A DNA stretch of 64,000 bases, from positions 62,001 through 126,000 of the forward strand of contig JBBBDQ010000403.1 in assembly GCA_037127315.1 (NCBI GenBank), given 5' to 3'. This stretch comes from Ascarosepion bandense. Taxonomy: Eukaryota; Mollusca; Cephalopoda; Sepiida; Sepiidae. Below are positions 59,988 to 62,116 of the stretch, piece after piece. The translations under genes were made by a program, and so were the position numbers. The notes under the pieces were generated by a model. It searched no databases. It worked only from the letters and a program-made list of their open reading frames with translations, and was not told the DNA's origin. Within the stretch, counting starts at the first letter, position 1. Every line of letters starts with the position of its first letter.

Positions 59988-60783
59988 TCTCATATTTTTT
60001 CTGCAGATTCAATGCCGCAAACAGAAGAATGTTATTCTCCCTCAGTTGACATTTTGTCTGGAACTGGCCCTACTTATGTTGGTACTCCATTGGATGATGA
60101 TTTGCCAGGTAAAAGCATTCAGAACAATGTTTTGTATTTTTTTTTTTGATTTGCTAATCCAGGATTCATTTCATTTCTTGCTTTTCTCTCATATTTTCAA
60201 AGATTCATGCCTTTTTGATGATATTTAAAAATTGTATTTATTCTTAGATTTGTTGCCGTGTTTTTATTAGCAATCTTAATTAAATAATAGAAATAGAGTA
60301 TAAAATAAAAAAGGAATAGACTAGTAAATAAATTTTTTTTTTTTATATGAGAAACTATGCTGAAAATTAACTCCTAGCAAATAGACTTTTCATTTTTAAT
60401 TTTGAGAAATGCCTAGTATTGTTCAGAGAATTGAACCATTTTTTTTTATTTAAATATAAACAACATTTTTCTCTAGAAATTTTGATGATAGACACAAACA
60501 TATAGACAGGGGAAGTCAAAATAAATATTCAACAATAAACTTGTACTAAATTTGAAGAATTCTATTGAGGTCTTTGTAAGAATTAAAACTTAATATTAAA
60601 TCCTTCATTTGATGAATTTTTATTATTATAGGTGTTCAGAGCTTGAGATTAAAAGCCCAGGAAATTTATGAGAAAAAGGAACAAGATGCTGCCACAAGAA
60701 TACAGGCAGTTTACAGAGGCTACACTGTTCGAAAAAATCTTAAGTGGCAATATTTAACTGGACTGCCTGACATTGAAAATCAG
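9283..60783 (+). CDS. CEP350: CEP350 orthologue (centrosome-associated protein 350), partial, 18 recognisable exons
   Basis: This is the only host gene visible. Eighteen exons with GT/AG borders give about 940 codons: 9283-9435, 11695-11761, 13857-14369, 26253-26306, 28578-28838, 30912-31019, 31362-31522, 32894-32995, 34159-34257, 38782-38973, 42076-42204, 44295-44551, 47526-47656, 50213-50394, 54434-54550, 56732-56770, 60007-60108, 60632-60783. From knowledge of the vertebrate family, order and content match CEP350: QRLD, then LDKLREKIKRQ, KVRKIST...YKG, SSWREGQ...LGP, QDLQL, VKRKP, RHYNSEEVR, and DDDLPG. CEP350 is a large coiled-coil protein that anchors microtubules at centrosomes and works with FGFR1OP/FOP; its C-terminal CAP-Gly domain is not in this window. 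Start codon and last exons are missing. The phase between 31522 and 32894 does not join, so an exon or splice site there is wrong or missing. Identity is secure; exact borders are predicted by eye. Confidence 0.88.
9436..11694. other. CEP350 intron, no feature seen
   Basis: AT-rich intron sequence with A and T runs and a pyrimidine-rich stretch at about 10431-10480. I see no open frame of interest, no SINE head and no LINE tail. Confidence 0.7.
11695..11761 (+). CDS. CEP350: CEP350 exon (RLDRTFVKSG)
   Basis: A 67 nt exon between TTGTTTCAG (ends 11694) and a consensus donor GTAAGT at 11762. It enters in phase 0, reads RLDRTFVKSG followed by a Ser/Leu/Arg/Lys-rich stretch, and leaves in phase 1. 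The donor is a perfect metazoan consensus. The phase fits both neighbours. Confidence 0.7.
11984..12360 (+). mobile_element. 5S-tRNA composite SINE, family B
   Basis: Begins with a decayed 5S rRNA-like head (GCTTATGGTCAT, TGATCATTGAAGTTAAACAA, GTGAATACCACATGCTGTAT; 11984-12088), joins a tRNA-like head (GGTGGTGTAATGGATAATGA and an AAGTTCCAATT B box), then a body and tail ending GATAAGCCATAAAGAATGAA. The same order is seen at 27221-27580 and, best preserved, at 21594-21906. Confidence 0.75.
12381..12585 (+). mobile_element. LINE-derived short element, full length
   Basis: ATTGGAGTAGATAGATCTAT to GGGGTGATACGATTAAAAAA. The first 100 or so bases match the 5' end of the LINE at 50541-53146 (minus sense) and the last 60 match its 3' end, with the whole middle absent. 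It directly follows a family B SINE. The 69-codon frame over it is not a gene. Confidence 0.85.
12848..13160 (+). mobile_element. Old tRNA-derived SINE, family A relative
   Basis: A tRNA-like head (GGATGGGTGGATAGTGTAAC; B box-like AAGTTCAAATTTC) is followed by the body phrases TCCTTAGTAAAGGCATGAAT and ATTATGGGTTGAATAACAAG, then GCCTTGGGTGGCAACCAATC. The tail has AAGGAAAACTCTGAATCCCA instead of the CATGTCTC hairpin, so it is a separate subfamily shared with 13343-13630. Confidence 0.7.
13343..13630 (+). mobile_element. Old tRNA-derived SINE, same subfamily
   Basis: A second copy of the subfamily at 12848, same strand, about 180 bp downstream: GGATGGTTGGGTAGTATAAA, AGCCTTGGTTAGTTACTAGT, GAATGGAAAACTTTGAATTC. 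It is more diverged in the B box. It lies about 230 bp before the 13857 exon. Confidence 0.65.
13857..14369 (+). CDS. CEP350: CEP350 large exon, lineage-variable segment
   Basis: The longest exon here, 513 nt (171 codons), phase 1 to phase 1, between TTTAAAG and a GTAAGT donor at 14370. The open frame starts upstream at 13754 and runs on into the intron to 14422, but those ends are intron sequence. The product is polar and low in predicted order (Ser, Asn, Lys), with Cys near the start (KYCDTDNSC). I see no known domain. Vertebrate CEP350 seems to have no matching block here, so it may be a molluscan insertion; that is inference. Confidence 0.75.
15000..15520 (-). mobile_element. LINE RT C-terminal relic (same family as 63290-64000)
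   Basis: The stretch ATGGCGTTCTCGGCATCCTT ... TCCAGCATTCACTGCCATAC matches 63722-63830. On the minus strand the family reads LYGSECW and ...RRMLRI, then RQLRFMGHVMRK, typical of the C-terminal end of a non-LTR reverse transcriptase. This copy is short and full of stops. Confidence 0.65.
15953..16210 (+). mobile_element. tRNA-like SINE head joined to a foldback-type sequence
   Basis: TAGTGGATTAAAGCATTGA (A box-like) and GTAAGTTCGAGCC (B box) sit about 50 bp apart, as in a tRNA-derived SINE. After about 16080 the sequence resembles the arms of the foldback elements at 26642 and 47205 (TTCAGTTTGAAATTCC, then AACATTGTGATGACAACAAC). I am unsure that this is one element. Confidence 0.4.
16210..16650. 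repeat. Unclassified GC-richer repeat with A-rich end
   Basis: A GC-richer stretch (GCTACCCGGGCGGCCACATG, TTACACATTGGGGCTGGTTT) ends at about 16636-16649 in AATAAAAAAAAAAA. The composition and the A tail suggest the 3' end of a retroelement. I do not recognise the family. Confidence 0.4.
17560..18620 (+). mobile_element. Ty3/gypsy LTR retrotransposon pol relic
   Basis: Two frames carry pol pieces. At 17665-17874 there is an end-of-RNase-H segment (LGMILLNYDFKMESLPSMKL). At 18086-18340 there is an integrase zinc-finger segment (YVYWPKIDQDIQDLVKSCRG) leading into the start of the catalytic core. Stops and frameshifts interrupt both. I see no clear LTRs; decayed flanks may reach 16860 and 18830. 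It is an old, inactive copy. Confidence 0.75.
19505..20237 (+). mobile_element. LINE C-terminal and 3' end relic
   Basis: A 175-codon open frame (19528-20055) reads ESILHIYKSTIHPCIEHCCH, then MTRCNHKYYANSF and FWNSLALASVNLALQKIKC. This is the C-terminal part of the dominant LINE. The tail at 20170-20237 has CTTGGGATGAAATGATT plus poly-A. A GATGAT microsatellite lies at 20083-20105. The open frame is a survival of decay, not a host gene. Confidence 0.8.
20240..21590. other. CEP350 intron, no gene seen
   Basis: AT-rich sequence with TATATA-type low complexity (20845-21070) and a GA microsatellite at 21379-21400. No recognised repeat family or coding stretch. Confidence 0.6.
21594..21711 (+). 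pseudogene. 5S rRNA-like head of a composite SINE
   Basis: 118 nt that follow eukaryotic 5S rRNA from end to end: GCTTACGGCC, ACACCGGTTCTTGCTCGATC, GAAGTTAAGCAACG (A box), TTAGATGGGTGACCGCTTGG (C box), GGTGCTGTAAGC. The first and last six bases pair exactly (GCTTAC/GTAAGC). It is followed within 10 bases by a tRNA-like head, so I read it as the 5' module of a SINE, not as a working 5S gene. There is no T-run terminator directly behind it. Confidence 0.85.
21594..21906 (+). mobile_element. 5S-tRNA composite SINE, best preserved copy
   Basis: The 5S-like module (21594-21711) is joined to a near-intact family A head (GATGTGCGTTGTGGTGCAGT; GAGTTCGAATTCCAG), then the body (CCTTGGGAAAGGTATTAATC, CAGTTATGGGTTAAG) and a short A-rich end. 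Both Pol III promoter types are present in tandem. The hairpin tail of family A is absent. Other copies with the same joint are at 11984 and 27221. Confidence 0.85.
22219..22269. repeat. Two adjacent short hairpins
   Basis: ACCTTGCC/GGCAAGGT (22219-22226, 22234-22241) and CTGCCA/TGGCAG (22250-22255, 22264-22269) form two perfect short stems in a row. The function is unknown; possibly the end of a transposon. Confidence 0.45.
22300..24100. other. CEP350 intron, pyrimidine-rich and AT-rich, no gene seen
   Basis: A long T/C-rich stretch at 22660-23260 includes a TTTTC repeat (23226-23252) and a C run at 22928-22939. A cruciform-type palindrome lies at 23759-23818. The open frames here are products of low complexity. 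Confidence 0.6.
23759..23818. repeat. Palindrome with flanking CTGTACAG
   Basis: GATTTTAAAAGGAT (23773-23786) and ATCCTTTTAAAATC (23791-23804) are a perfect 14 bp inverted repeat around TGTA, and both sides carry the self-complementary CTGTACAG (23759-23766, 23811-23818). Confidence 0.8.
24108..24690 (+). repeat. Dispersed repeat with CA/TA microsatellites
   Basis: Starts at CTAGCAGTATAGCCCAGCAT with TGCTCGGGTG, a head I know from dispersed repeats of molluscs and other invertebrates. It holds (AC)n at 24259-24281, (TA)n at 24306-24335 and (CA)n at 24597-24633, and ends with GATT/AGAT-rich sequence. The open frames across it are low complexity. Confidence 0.5.
24745..25330 (-). mobile_element. 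Ty3/gypsy RT and RNase H relic
   Basis: On the minus strand: RT end segment FLGLANYYQIYVPNI (24915-25202) followed by an RNase H-like segment (IVVASDYGKGAVTLHK; KKGGEVLAIIFAMKK; 24761-24985). The order and spacing are those of gypsy pol. Two frames and several stops show decay. It is opposite in strand to the relic at 17560-18620. Confidence 0.75.
25691..25738. repeat. Perfect 23 bp palindrome
   Basis: AAATTTATAGTATAAAAACT plus TCT (25691-25713) is repeated exactly in inverted form at 25716-25738, with only GT between the arms. No mismatch was found. Flanking DNA is plain AT-rich intron. Confidence 0.92.
25957..26205 (-). mobile_element. tRNA-derived SINE, family A, with internal deletion
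   Basis: Minus-strand copy with head (GATGTGCATTGTGGTGCAAT) and tail hairpin. About 60 bp of the middle are missing at the TCTTCCCTACCGCAG junction. In the hairpin both sides of one pair have changed (CATGTCTT/AAGACATG), which keeps the stem. It ends about 50 bp before the 26253 exon. Confidence 0.85.
26253..26306 (+). CDS. CEP350: CEP350 exon, basic helix LDKLREKIKRQ
   Basis: A 54 nt exon, phase 1 to phase 1, with acceptor ATTTTAG and donor GTAAGT at 26307. It encodes DGLDKLREKIKRQQLASK, which lines up with the LEKLKERIRKQ block of vertebrate CEP350. It lies after an 11.9 kb intron, the longest here. Its short length and clear match make it one of the best anchors for the gene call. Confidence 0.85.
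26642..26878. repeat. Foldback element with arms of about 95 bp
   Basis: The left arm (GTTGTCCTCATCTTTATTGC, CCTTCTTCAGGTTCTAGGAA) and the inverse of the right arm (GTTGTCCTCATTGTTATTGC, CCTTCTTCAAGTGCTAGGAA) match closely around a spacer of about 40 bp. No coding capacity. Half-copies occur at about 40650-40735, 46190-46300 and 47205-47312. Confidence 0.75.
27221..27580 (+). mobile_element. 5S-tRNA composite SINE, family B
   Basis: The 5S-like head (GCTTATGGCCACGTTACGTT, AAAGTTAAGCAATGTCGAGT, TGTGAATACAAGGTG) is followed by a tRNA-like head (GGTATAATGAATAATGGCTC; CAGAGTTCCAATTCC), body and tail. The 5S part has lost about 15 bases in its first half. A tail-only copy of the same family follows at about 27765-27912. 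Confidence 0.72.
27765..27912 (+). mobile_element. 5S-tRNA SINE family, tail-only fragment
   Basis: Shares AGGTTAATTAGTAAAGACTT, CTAAAAATATTTTCTGGCTT and GCAAAGAGTTGATAAGCCAT with the copy at 11984, and nothing upstream. It could be a 5'-truncated insertion. An (AT)n run at 27687-27704 lies before it. Confidence 0.6.
28578..28838 (+). CDS. CEP350: CEP350 exon, KVRKIST block
   Basis: A 261 nt exon, phase 1 to phase 1, acceptor TGAAAG at 28577 and donor GTACGT at 28839. The first half is an acidic, Asn-rich linker; the end reads CVKVRKISTSVPSPSYKG, matching the conserved AKVRKVATAPPAPAYKG block of vertebrate CEP350. The ATG at 28571 lies in the intron and is not a start codon. Confidence 0.87.
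29010..29150 (-). mobile_element. SINE body fragment
   Basis: Minus-strand fragment with the family A relatives' body (CACCCAAGGCTAGAAAGACC, TTATTAAACCCATAGCC, CTTAAGGGTATTTGTG). The tRNA-like head and the tail are missing. Confidence 0.5.
29721..29858. repeat. TG and AT microsatellites
   Basis: (TG)n at about 29722-29757 and (AT)n at about 29824-29858, with a short unique spacer. The overlapping open frames on both strands are products of these repeats. Confidence 0.9.
30520..30750 (+). mobile_element. LINE 3' end fragment
   Basis: The DNA follows the last coding part and tail of the dominant LINE (AATAGTTCTTTTCTTGCCTG, ACTCTAGTGGCAATATTGTC, TTGCTTGGATTGAAAC) and ends in an A run at 30727-30745. 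Short, old, no frame. Confidence 0.55.
30912..31019 (+). CDS. CEP350: CEP350 exon, continues YKGF block
   Basis: A 108 nt exon, phase 1 to phase 1, after TTTTGTAG and before GTAAGT at 31020. Joined to the previous exon it gives YKGFTDLKG, the family's YKGF motif. The rest is Lys/Ser-rich and probably unstructured. Confidence 0.8.
31362..31522 (+). CDS. CEP350: CEP350 exon, acidic linker (3' border uncertain)
   Basis: The acceptor AATACAG and a phase 1 entry fit the previous exon. It encodes an acidic stretch (FVELSLSYNLEDSEDG...) with no domain I can name. The best donor I see is GTAGTT at 31523, leaving phase 0, but the next recognised exon needs phase 1. Either the donor differs or a small exon is missed. 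A run of 30 T follows at 31552-31581. Confidence 0.6.
31714..32021 (-). mobile_element. tRNA-derived SINE, family A, full length
   Basis: Minus-strand copy with an almost intact head (TGTGCGTTGTGGTACAGTGG; GAGTTCGAATTCCAG) and tail (hairpin at 31757-31776; ...CACTTAACTGATTG). It lies in the intron after the exon with the uncertain donor. Confidence 0.87.
32085..32256 (-). mobile_element. tRNA-like SINE, family C
   Basis: Minus sense: GGTGATGTAATGGTTAGCAA (A box) and GTGAGTTCGATCCTCACTG (B box), then a tail with CCCCCAGGTTTGGGGGTTGG and GCAGGGCTAACAACCCTGCC, two GC-rich inverted repeats. This is a different family from A and B. A decayed relative is at about 48490-48585. Confidence 0.65.
32894..32995 (+). 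CDS. CEP350: CEP350 exon, Thr/Lys-rich linker
   Basis: A 102 nt exon after TATTTCAG with donor GTAAGT at 32996. Only the phase 1 frame is open; the other two meet stops at once. It encodes a Thr-rich stretch followed by a basic one (RDKNKSRRK). It leaves in phase 1 and joins the next exon correctly. Confidence 0.7.
33061..33345 (+). mobile_element. SINE with tRNA head and family B tail, no 5S head
   Basis: The head (GATGTAATGGATAGTGGCTC; CGAGTTTGAATTCC) leads to the same body and tail as the 5S-tRNA copies (AGTAGGACTTGTATCTGGAG, TTTAAATAATCTGCAAAGAG). There is no 5S-like sequence in front, so this copy is either 5'-truncated or from a tRNA-only branch. Confidence 0.65.
34159..34257 (+). CDS. 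CEP350: CEP350 exon before the SSWREGQ block
   Basis: A 99 nt exon, phase 1 to phase 1, acceptor TATAATAG and donor GTGGTT at 34258 (weak but usable). It encodes EPQPCLLGLRNTPTQ and a Ser/Lys-rich end. It joins to the next exon as ...KSQ-DLITPSSWREG, in the expected order. A large LINE copy fills the following intron. Confidence 0.7.
34380..38130 (+). mobile_element. I/Jockey-type LINE relic with gag-like ORF1, EN and RNase H
   Basis: Segments appear in order along the plus strand. An ORF1 part with a zinc-knuckle-like pattern (RCGEIKPNDVDRC; INCNGNHTADAKEC) is at 34990-35110. An endonuclease start lies at about 35710-35800, and an endonuclease LLGDFNTLHG block at 36363-36400. An RNase H-like stretch with QCIPSHIGI is at about 37480-37850. 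The RT region between is unreadable. Many stops make it inactive. A C run lies at 36882-36897, and a SINE splits the endonuclease. Confidence 0.7.
36038..36366 (-). mobile_element. tRNA-derived SINE, family A, nested in the LINE endonuclease
   Basis: Minus-strand copy (tail hairpin at about 36088-36107, head ending ...CCACAACATACAT at 36357). It is flanked by ATTTTATT on both sides (36038-36045 and 36359-36366), a likely target-site duplication. It interrupts the LINE at 34380-38130, so it is younger. Confidence 0.82.
38131..38781. other. Intron end, unclassified sequence
   Basis: AT-rich. A 98-codon open frame at 38235-38531 has no family I can name; it may be a decayed transposon. Nothing else is visible up to the exon. 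Confidence 0.4.
38782..38973 (+). CDS. CEP350: CEP350 exon, SSWREGQ and QDLQL blocks
   Basis: A 192 nt exon, phase 1 to phase 1, after a long T tract ending TTTTTAAG, donor GTAAGT at 38974. It begins DLITPSSWREGQEIIRRVLG, closely matching the SSWRDGQKLVKKILGP block of vertebrate CEP350, and ends ARQMLQDLQLNKDL, which resembles the ILDDLQLD segment. This is a key anchor for the identification. Confidence 0.9.
40030..40596 (+). mobile_element. LINE C-terminal and 3' end relic
   Basis: Plus-strand reading has RIRRICCVISPNLAFRLQSL, then LFYRYFRGNCSDKLSSLVSQ and, in the next frame, FCLWNSLLAFCFPVIYDFQK. The tail ends TTGGAAGTGAAATGATT plus poly-A. It is the same family as 19505-20237. Confidence 0.8.
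40650..40780. repeat. Half of a foldback element plus TG microsatellite
   Basis: CACCTGAAGAAGGGCACAGC, AATGTCATGAATATGGCAAT and GATGAAGACCAGTCTGAACA match one arm of the element at 26642-26878. A TG/TATG repeat follows at 40738-40780. Confidence 0.6.
41270..41640 (-). mobile_element. Possible tRNA-like SINE
   Basis: Minus sense shows AGTGAAACAGTTATTGGCC (A box-like) and TGCAGAGTTCAAATTGG (B box-like) about 45 bp apart, and a body with GCTATCAGTTTAGCTGGGTA. The pattern is that of a tRNA-derived SINE but there is no second copy here to confirm it. Confidence 0.4.
42076..42204 (+). CDS. CEP350: CEP350 exon, VKRKP block
   Basis: A 129 nt exon, phase 1 to phase 1, after AATTTGCAG, donor GTAAAT at 42205. 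It encodes an acidic first half and AVKRKPTKVA at the end, matching the PVKRKPDKI segment just before the conserved charged helix of the family. Confidence 0.82.
42530..42560. repeat. TTTA microsatellite
   Basis: TTTATTTATTTATTTATTT in a T-rich stretch of intron. No gene is seen from 42205 to 43262. Confidence 0.8.
43263..44100 (-). mobile_element. LINE 3' end relic
   Basis: The minus strand reads ...FKNIYKTTIHQCIKYYCHIR (43678-43840) and an untranslated end whose border is CACCCCAAGCAAGGC after a T run (43263-43290). A CA microsatellite lies at 44012-44038; sequence beyond it may be an unrelated insertion. It ends about 190 bp before the 44295 exon. Confidence 0.7.
44295..44551 (+). CDS. 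CEP350: CEP350 exon, charged helix RHYNSEEVRKFI
   Basis: A 257 nt exon entering in phase 1 and leaving in phase 0, after ATTTTAG, donor GTAAGT at 44552. VRHYNSEEVRKFIAKKKDER opens a long Lys/Arg/Glu-rich helix that ends in LQEVYRKQREA. Vertebrate CEP350 has RHYDTDEVRQYI...LQELYRKQKEA at the same place. This is the strongest match in the window and a likely coiled coil. Confidence 0.93.
45124..46134 (+). mobile_element. Tc1/mariner element, decayed, with TA duplication
   Basis: The left end CAAGGTCATATCAAAAAGTA and the inverse of the right end CAAGGTCTGGTTAAAAAGTA match in 22 of the first 26 bases, and both are flanked by TA. Near the right end (45800-46060) a frame reads FLAKKNIPQFCNHHIPQIL and later LTILKKEFQECFHQ, as in the C-terminal part of a mariner transposase. 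The rest is unreadable. Length is 1011 bp. Confidence 0.75.
46190..47312. repeat. Two foldback half-copies in intron
   Basis: CACCTGAAGAAGTTAAGAGG ... GATGAGGACATTAGTCTGAC (46200-46280) and TTCAGTTTGAAATTTTTTGA ... AAGATATTAGTCCAACTGC (47205-47300) resemble arms of the element at 26642-26878. No coding sequence lies between them. Confidence 0.5.
47526..47656 (+). CDS. CEP350: CEP350 exon, Ser/Asp-rich linker
   Basis: A 131 nt exon, phase 0 to phase 2, acceptor TTTTCAG. It encodes PAFDVDFSGGGSSDLHLSFS and a Ser-rich, probably disordered stretch. Two donors are possible: GTAACA after TCTCGG, or GTAAAC at 47657. The second gives phase 2, which the next exon requires, so I chose it. Confidence 0.75.
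48135..48438 (+). mobile_element. tRNA-derived SINE, family A, full length
   Basis: Plus-strand copy: GTGCAGTGAATAATGGCTCA, CTAGTTCGAATTCCAG, CTTGGGAAAGGTATTAG, AGTCTACTGCAGAAAGTAAT, and a decayed tail hairpin (CATAGCTCTTTTAAGACATA), ending ...CATAACTGACTGAGT. Confidence 0.85.
48490..48585 (-). mobile_element. Family C SINE fragment
   Basis: Minus sense: GACATGGTGTAATGGTTAAC and GTTTGATCTTCACTGGGTG match the two boxes of the SINE at 32085-32256 with the spacer between them shortened. Confidence 0.5.
48918..49590. repeat. Purine-rich, GC-richer island of unknown type
   Basis: It stands out by composition: GCAGCAGCTGGAAGCAAGAC, GAAAAGGCAGGCAGCGTTTG and many AAGAAAAG runs. The 16-mer AAGGGGAAGGGAGAAC occurs twice (48922-48937, 49045-49060). 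A long T run (about 49553-49585) closes it. Open frames of 60-77 codons exist on both strands without known motifs. It may be an LTR or a retroelement untranslated region. Confidence 0.4.
50213..50394 (+). CDS. CEP350: CEP350 exon, Pro/Ser-rich segment
   Basis: A 182 nt exon entering in phase 2 and leaving in phase 1, after a T-rich tract ending TATTAG, donor GTAAGA at 50395. It encodes SFPAVLPVKYSSFNGRVPAT... through NFSAWQTNHPAV. It sits where vertebrate CEP350 has a weakly conserved Pro/Ser-rich region ahead of the next helix. Confidence 0.75.
50541..53146 (-). mobile_element. Dominant LINE, near full-length but degenerate copy
   Basis: Minus strand, 5' to 3': a 5' end GGAGTAGATAAACCCTACCA at 53146; endonuclease start with LDLCETNLDPSIPSSDF (about 52640-52910); endonuclease end (FGDFNAHHTKWL, about 52340-52400); RT with KLDSHKASRGDRIPI and PSDPSNYRPISLLPMF (51930-52295); RT core with GVPQ and YADDTTIY (51496-51774); C-terminal LWNSLLYTCFPDSYNLQKFK (50760-50850); 3' tail GCTTGGGGTGAAATGATT at 50541-50560. 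Part of the endonuclease is deleted and stops are many. RT motifs place it in the Jockey/CR1 part of non-LTR elements; I cannot fix the clade. Confidence 0.88.
53684..53866. repeat. Foldback element, second type
   Basis: GGGTTTCTGTTTCTACAAAA ... TGATCCATTCTATGGTC on the left, and on the right the inverse of GGTCACAGAATGGATCAGCT ... GAACAACAGAAACTCACCCC. Arms are about 45-50 bp at roughly 80 percent by eye. No coding capacity. Confidence 0.65.
54006..54044. repeat. TA microsatellite
   Basis: Uninterrupted TA dinucleotides in the intron about 390 bp before the 54434 exon. Confidence 0.95.
54434..54550 (+). CDS. CEP350: CEP350 exon, helix with SAATLTKKLREIY
   Basis: A 117 nt exon, phase 1 to phase 1, after TTCTTACAG, donor GTAATT at 54551. 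It encodes ASYLEQIELSNRRRIMDIHS then SAATLTKKLREIYRQTS. This resembles the YKSKLDRIEALKATAASLSSRIE helix of vertebrate CEP350. A mariner element begins only 30 bp after the exon. Confidence 0.82.
54581..55729 (+). mobile_element. Mariner element with intact terminal repeats
   Basis: TTAGGACCTTGAATAAG (54581-54597) is repeated exactly in inverted form at 55713-55729, with TA on both sides. At 1149 bp the length fits mariner. The plus strand still shows transposase pieces in several frames: an N-terminal helix-turn-helix part (54700-54860), a TGDEKW-like stretch and GKPGHAS (55080-55160), and SPDIIPSDYHLF (about 55450-55490), which carries the DD34D-type catalytic aspartate region. Frameshifts and stops make the protein inactive. 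It starts 30 bp after a CEP350 exon. Confidence 0.88.
55818..56005 (-). mobile_element. LINE-derived short element, full length
   Basis: From the T run and AATCATATCACCCCAAGCAA (3' end) to GTCTATCTACTCC (5' end). It is almost identical in order to the copy at 3011-3213. It is joined to a second, partial unit at 56020-56137. Confidence 0.85.
56020..56137 (-). mobile_element. LINE-derived short element, 5' part only, in tandem
   Basis: Repeats the 5' 115 bases of its neighbour (GAAACAAGGGATGAGCCTCT ... GTGAACCAGGCGATAGTATA) in the same orientation, with an A run of about 13 between them. On the minus strand this gives partial unit, A/T spacer, full unit. Confidence 0.8.
56732..56770 (+). CDS. 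CEP350: CEP350 microexon (13 codons)
   Basis: A 39 nt exon, phase 1 to phase 1, acceptor TTTACTCAG and donor GTAAGC at 56771. It encodes DKYSNLKLDSLRS and keeps the frame between its neighbours. Because it is symmetric and very small it is a candidate for regulated skipping. The support is good splice signals plus frame, with no separate homology. Confidence 0.65.
56990..58430 (+). mobile_element. Dominant LINE, 5' part
   Basis: Starts near AATAGGAGTAGATAAGCTTT, the LINE 5' end, and follows its DNA (CTTGCTTCCTGTTTAGGAAA, AACTGGTAGTTAGGAGCCTG, CTCTTGCATAGCATCTAGAG). It goes through the endonuclease to the RT start (58230-58430), where CACCTAGAACTGAGGCAACT matches the minus-strand copy. It stops abruptly at the gypsy fragment that follows. 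Frames are broken; the open frames here are remnants. Confidence 0.8.
58426..58975 (+). mobile_element. Ty3/gypsy polyprotein C-terminal fragment
   Basis: A 111-codon frame has the small SH3-like C-terminal part seen behind gypsy integrases: QVRDLDWVKDLNGQC, FSKEQVDWIVSPQTIL, GVPRHVKDL. A second frame (58731-58973) continues with an acidic stretch (DNDDDAGNDGD) and KKHLSKVDAISLSLV. It abuts a LINE 5' part, so one inserted into or was truncated by the other. No LTR is recognised. Confidence 0.65.
59341..59923. repeat. Long inverted repeat (foldback), 60 bp perfect core
   Basis: The 60 bases at 59430-59489 are repeated exactly in inverted form at 59773-59832. Similarity continues outward on both sides to TCACTTAATTGATC (left end) and GATCAGTTAAGTGA (right end), giving arms of about 150-200 bp. 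The spacer holds an AC/TATA microsatellite (59566-59586). No transposase is visible. It lies about 85 bp before a CEP350 exon. Confidence 0.88.
59951..59984. repeat. AT microsatellite before a splice acceptor
   Basis: An uninterrupted AT repeat that ends about 20 bp before the TTTTTTCTGCAG acceptor of the 60007 exon. Confidence 0.9.
60007..60108 (+). CDS. CEP350: CEP350 exon, DDDLPG block
   Basis: A 102 nt exon, phase 1 to phase 1, after TTTTTTCTGCAG, donor GTAAAA at 60109. It ends GTPLDDDLPG, matching the TFDDDLPGV block of vertebrate CEP350 across the exon junction. An (AT)n run at about 59951-59984 lies just upstream of the acceptor. Confidence 0.85.
60632..60783 (+). CDS. CEP350: CEP350 exon, helix with IQ motif
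   Basis: A 152 nt exon entering in phase 1 and leaving in phase 0, after TTATTATAG, with a perfect GTGAGT donor at 60784. It encodes GVQSLRLKAQEIYEKKEQ and then AATRIQAVYRGYTVRKNLKW, which fits the IQ calmodulin-binding consensus IQxxxRGxxxR. The IQ motif suggests calmodulin or an EF-hand centrosomal partner such as centrin, by inference. The gene continues beyond this exon. Confidence 0.87.
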
Positions 60784-60884
60784 GTGAGTGTTAGAAATTT
60801 TTGATTCAAACATGGTATCAGCTAAAGCAATGGTTTCTAGTTTTTTATTGATGACAATACATCCAAAGAACCATTGTATTAGAT

Positions 60885-61950
60885 ATTTCAGTGGCATTTG
60901 ATAAGGTGTGGCACAAAGGTTTACTGTTCAAGATCTCCAGCTATGGAATTACTAGAAGTATCTTCTAAATAATAAAGTCCTTCCTAATGGGTAGGTCCCT
61001 GAAAGTAGTTGCTAGTCGCCAGACCTCCGGGGCCCTAGCAGTCAATGGAAACATCCCTCAGGGGTCACTTCTCAGACCAACTCTTTTTCTATTTTATATA
61101 AATGATCTACCTACTCTGATCATTTGTGACTATCTATGCTGATCCTACAACAATATATGGGTGTACTGCAAAAACTCTAGATGATCTCAGATTGGTAGCT
61201 CACCTTCAACCTAACTCCATGCAGGAAAAACTGGCTTGTTACATTCAATGCCTTGAAAAACAAACTAGTTACATTCCACTCGTGCTGATTGAACTACCAC
61301 CAGTCATGATGAATGGATGTTCCCTTAAGGAGGCTTAATAGACTATTAGACCTTAAACTGAACCCAGGCTTCAAGTGGAATGCCTACATACAATTCATTG
61401 CAAAAGACAGAGAAAATGGTTGGTTCCCTGTCCTGCTCTAGTAAATACCTGACTCCTGACTCTACCTTTTATAAGAACCAGATCACACTGAAAATGGAGT
61501 ACTGCTATCATATTTGGGCTGGAGCTTCCCAGTCCTCATTTTCAGGTTTTGATAGTCCAAGAGTGTCTCCGTGTCCTTGTGGATGACAAATTATTTTCCA
61601 CCCTACAACCTCTCTCTCACAGGTAAAATGCCACAAGTCTCTCACTGCTCTATTGCTATTTCTATCGAAAGTGATCAAGCGAACTACATTCTTTAGTTTC
61701 ACCAGTTCTAATCTTCATGATCAATACTCAGTGCTATGATCATTGTAGAAAATTACCCTTATTACCTCCAGATCGCATTGGTGAGACTCTAGTTCCATTC
61801 GAGCAGCTTCTTCCCACGAACCATGACTCTGAAACTGACTCCCAAGAGGATGTTTTCTGAATCCCTACAATCTTAACCTGTTCATATTACTCTGTAATCC
61901 TTTACCTCAAGTGGTTCCCGTGCCTTGTATAGGGTGAATCCAACTAAAAA
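60885..61950 (+). mobile_element. Non-LTR retrotransposon RT relic
   Basis: Pieces of RT in several frames: FDKVWHKGLLFKI (60900-60940), IPQGSLLRPTLFLFYINDLP (61050-61110), IYADPTTIYG (61130-61160, where the usual YADD has become YADP) and LNPGFKWN (61355-61380). The end at about 61950 is an A run after GGGTGAATCCAACT. It begins about 100 bp after the 60632-60783 exon. Confidence 0.75.
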
Positions 61951-62116
61951 AAAAGTAGTATTCTGTTTTATTTATGTTTATTATAGAGGCTGAGTATTTT
62001 TTAATCCTAATTAAATAATTAATATAATGACTCATTAGAGTAATTTTTAAGAATTACAATATTTTTTTAATTTTGAAGAGTATGAAGGCAGTTTATTTGA
62101 TTCTTTTTATTGGCAG

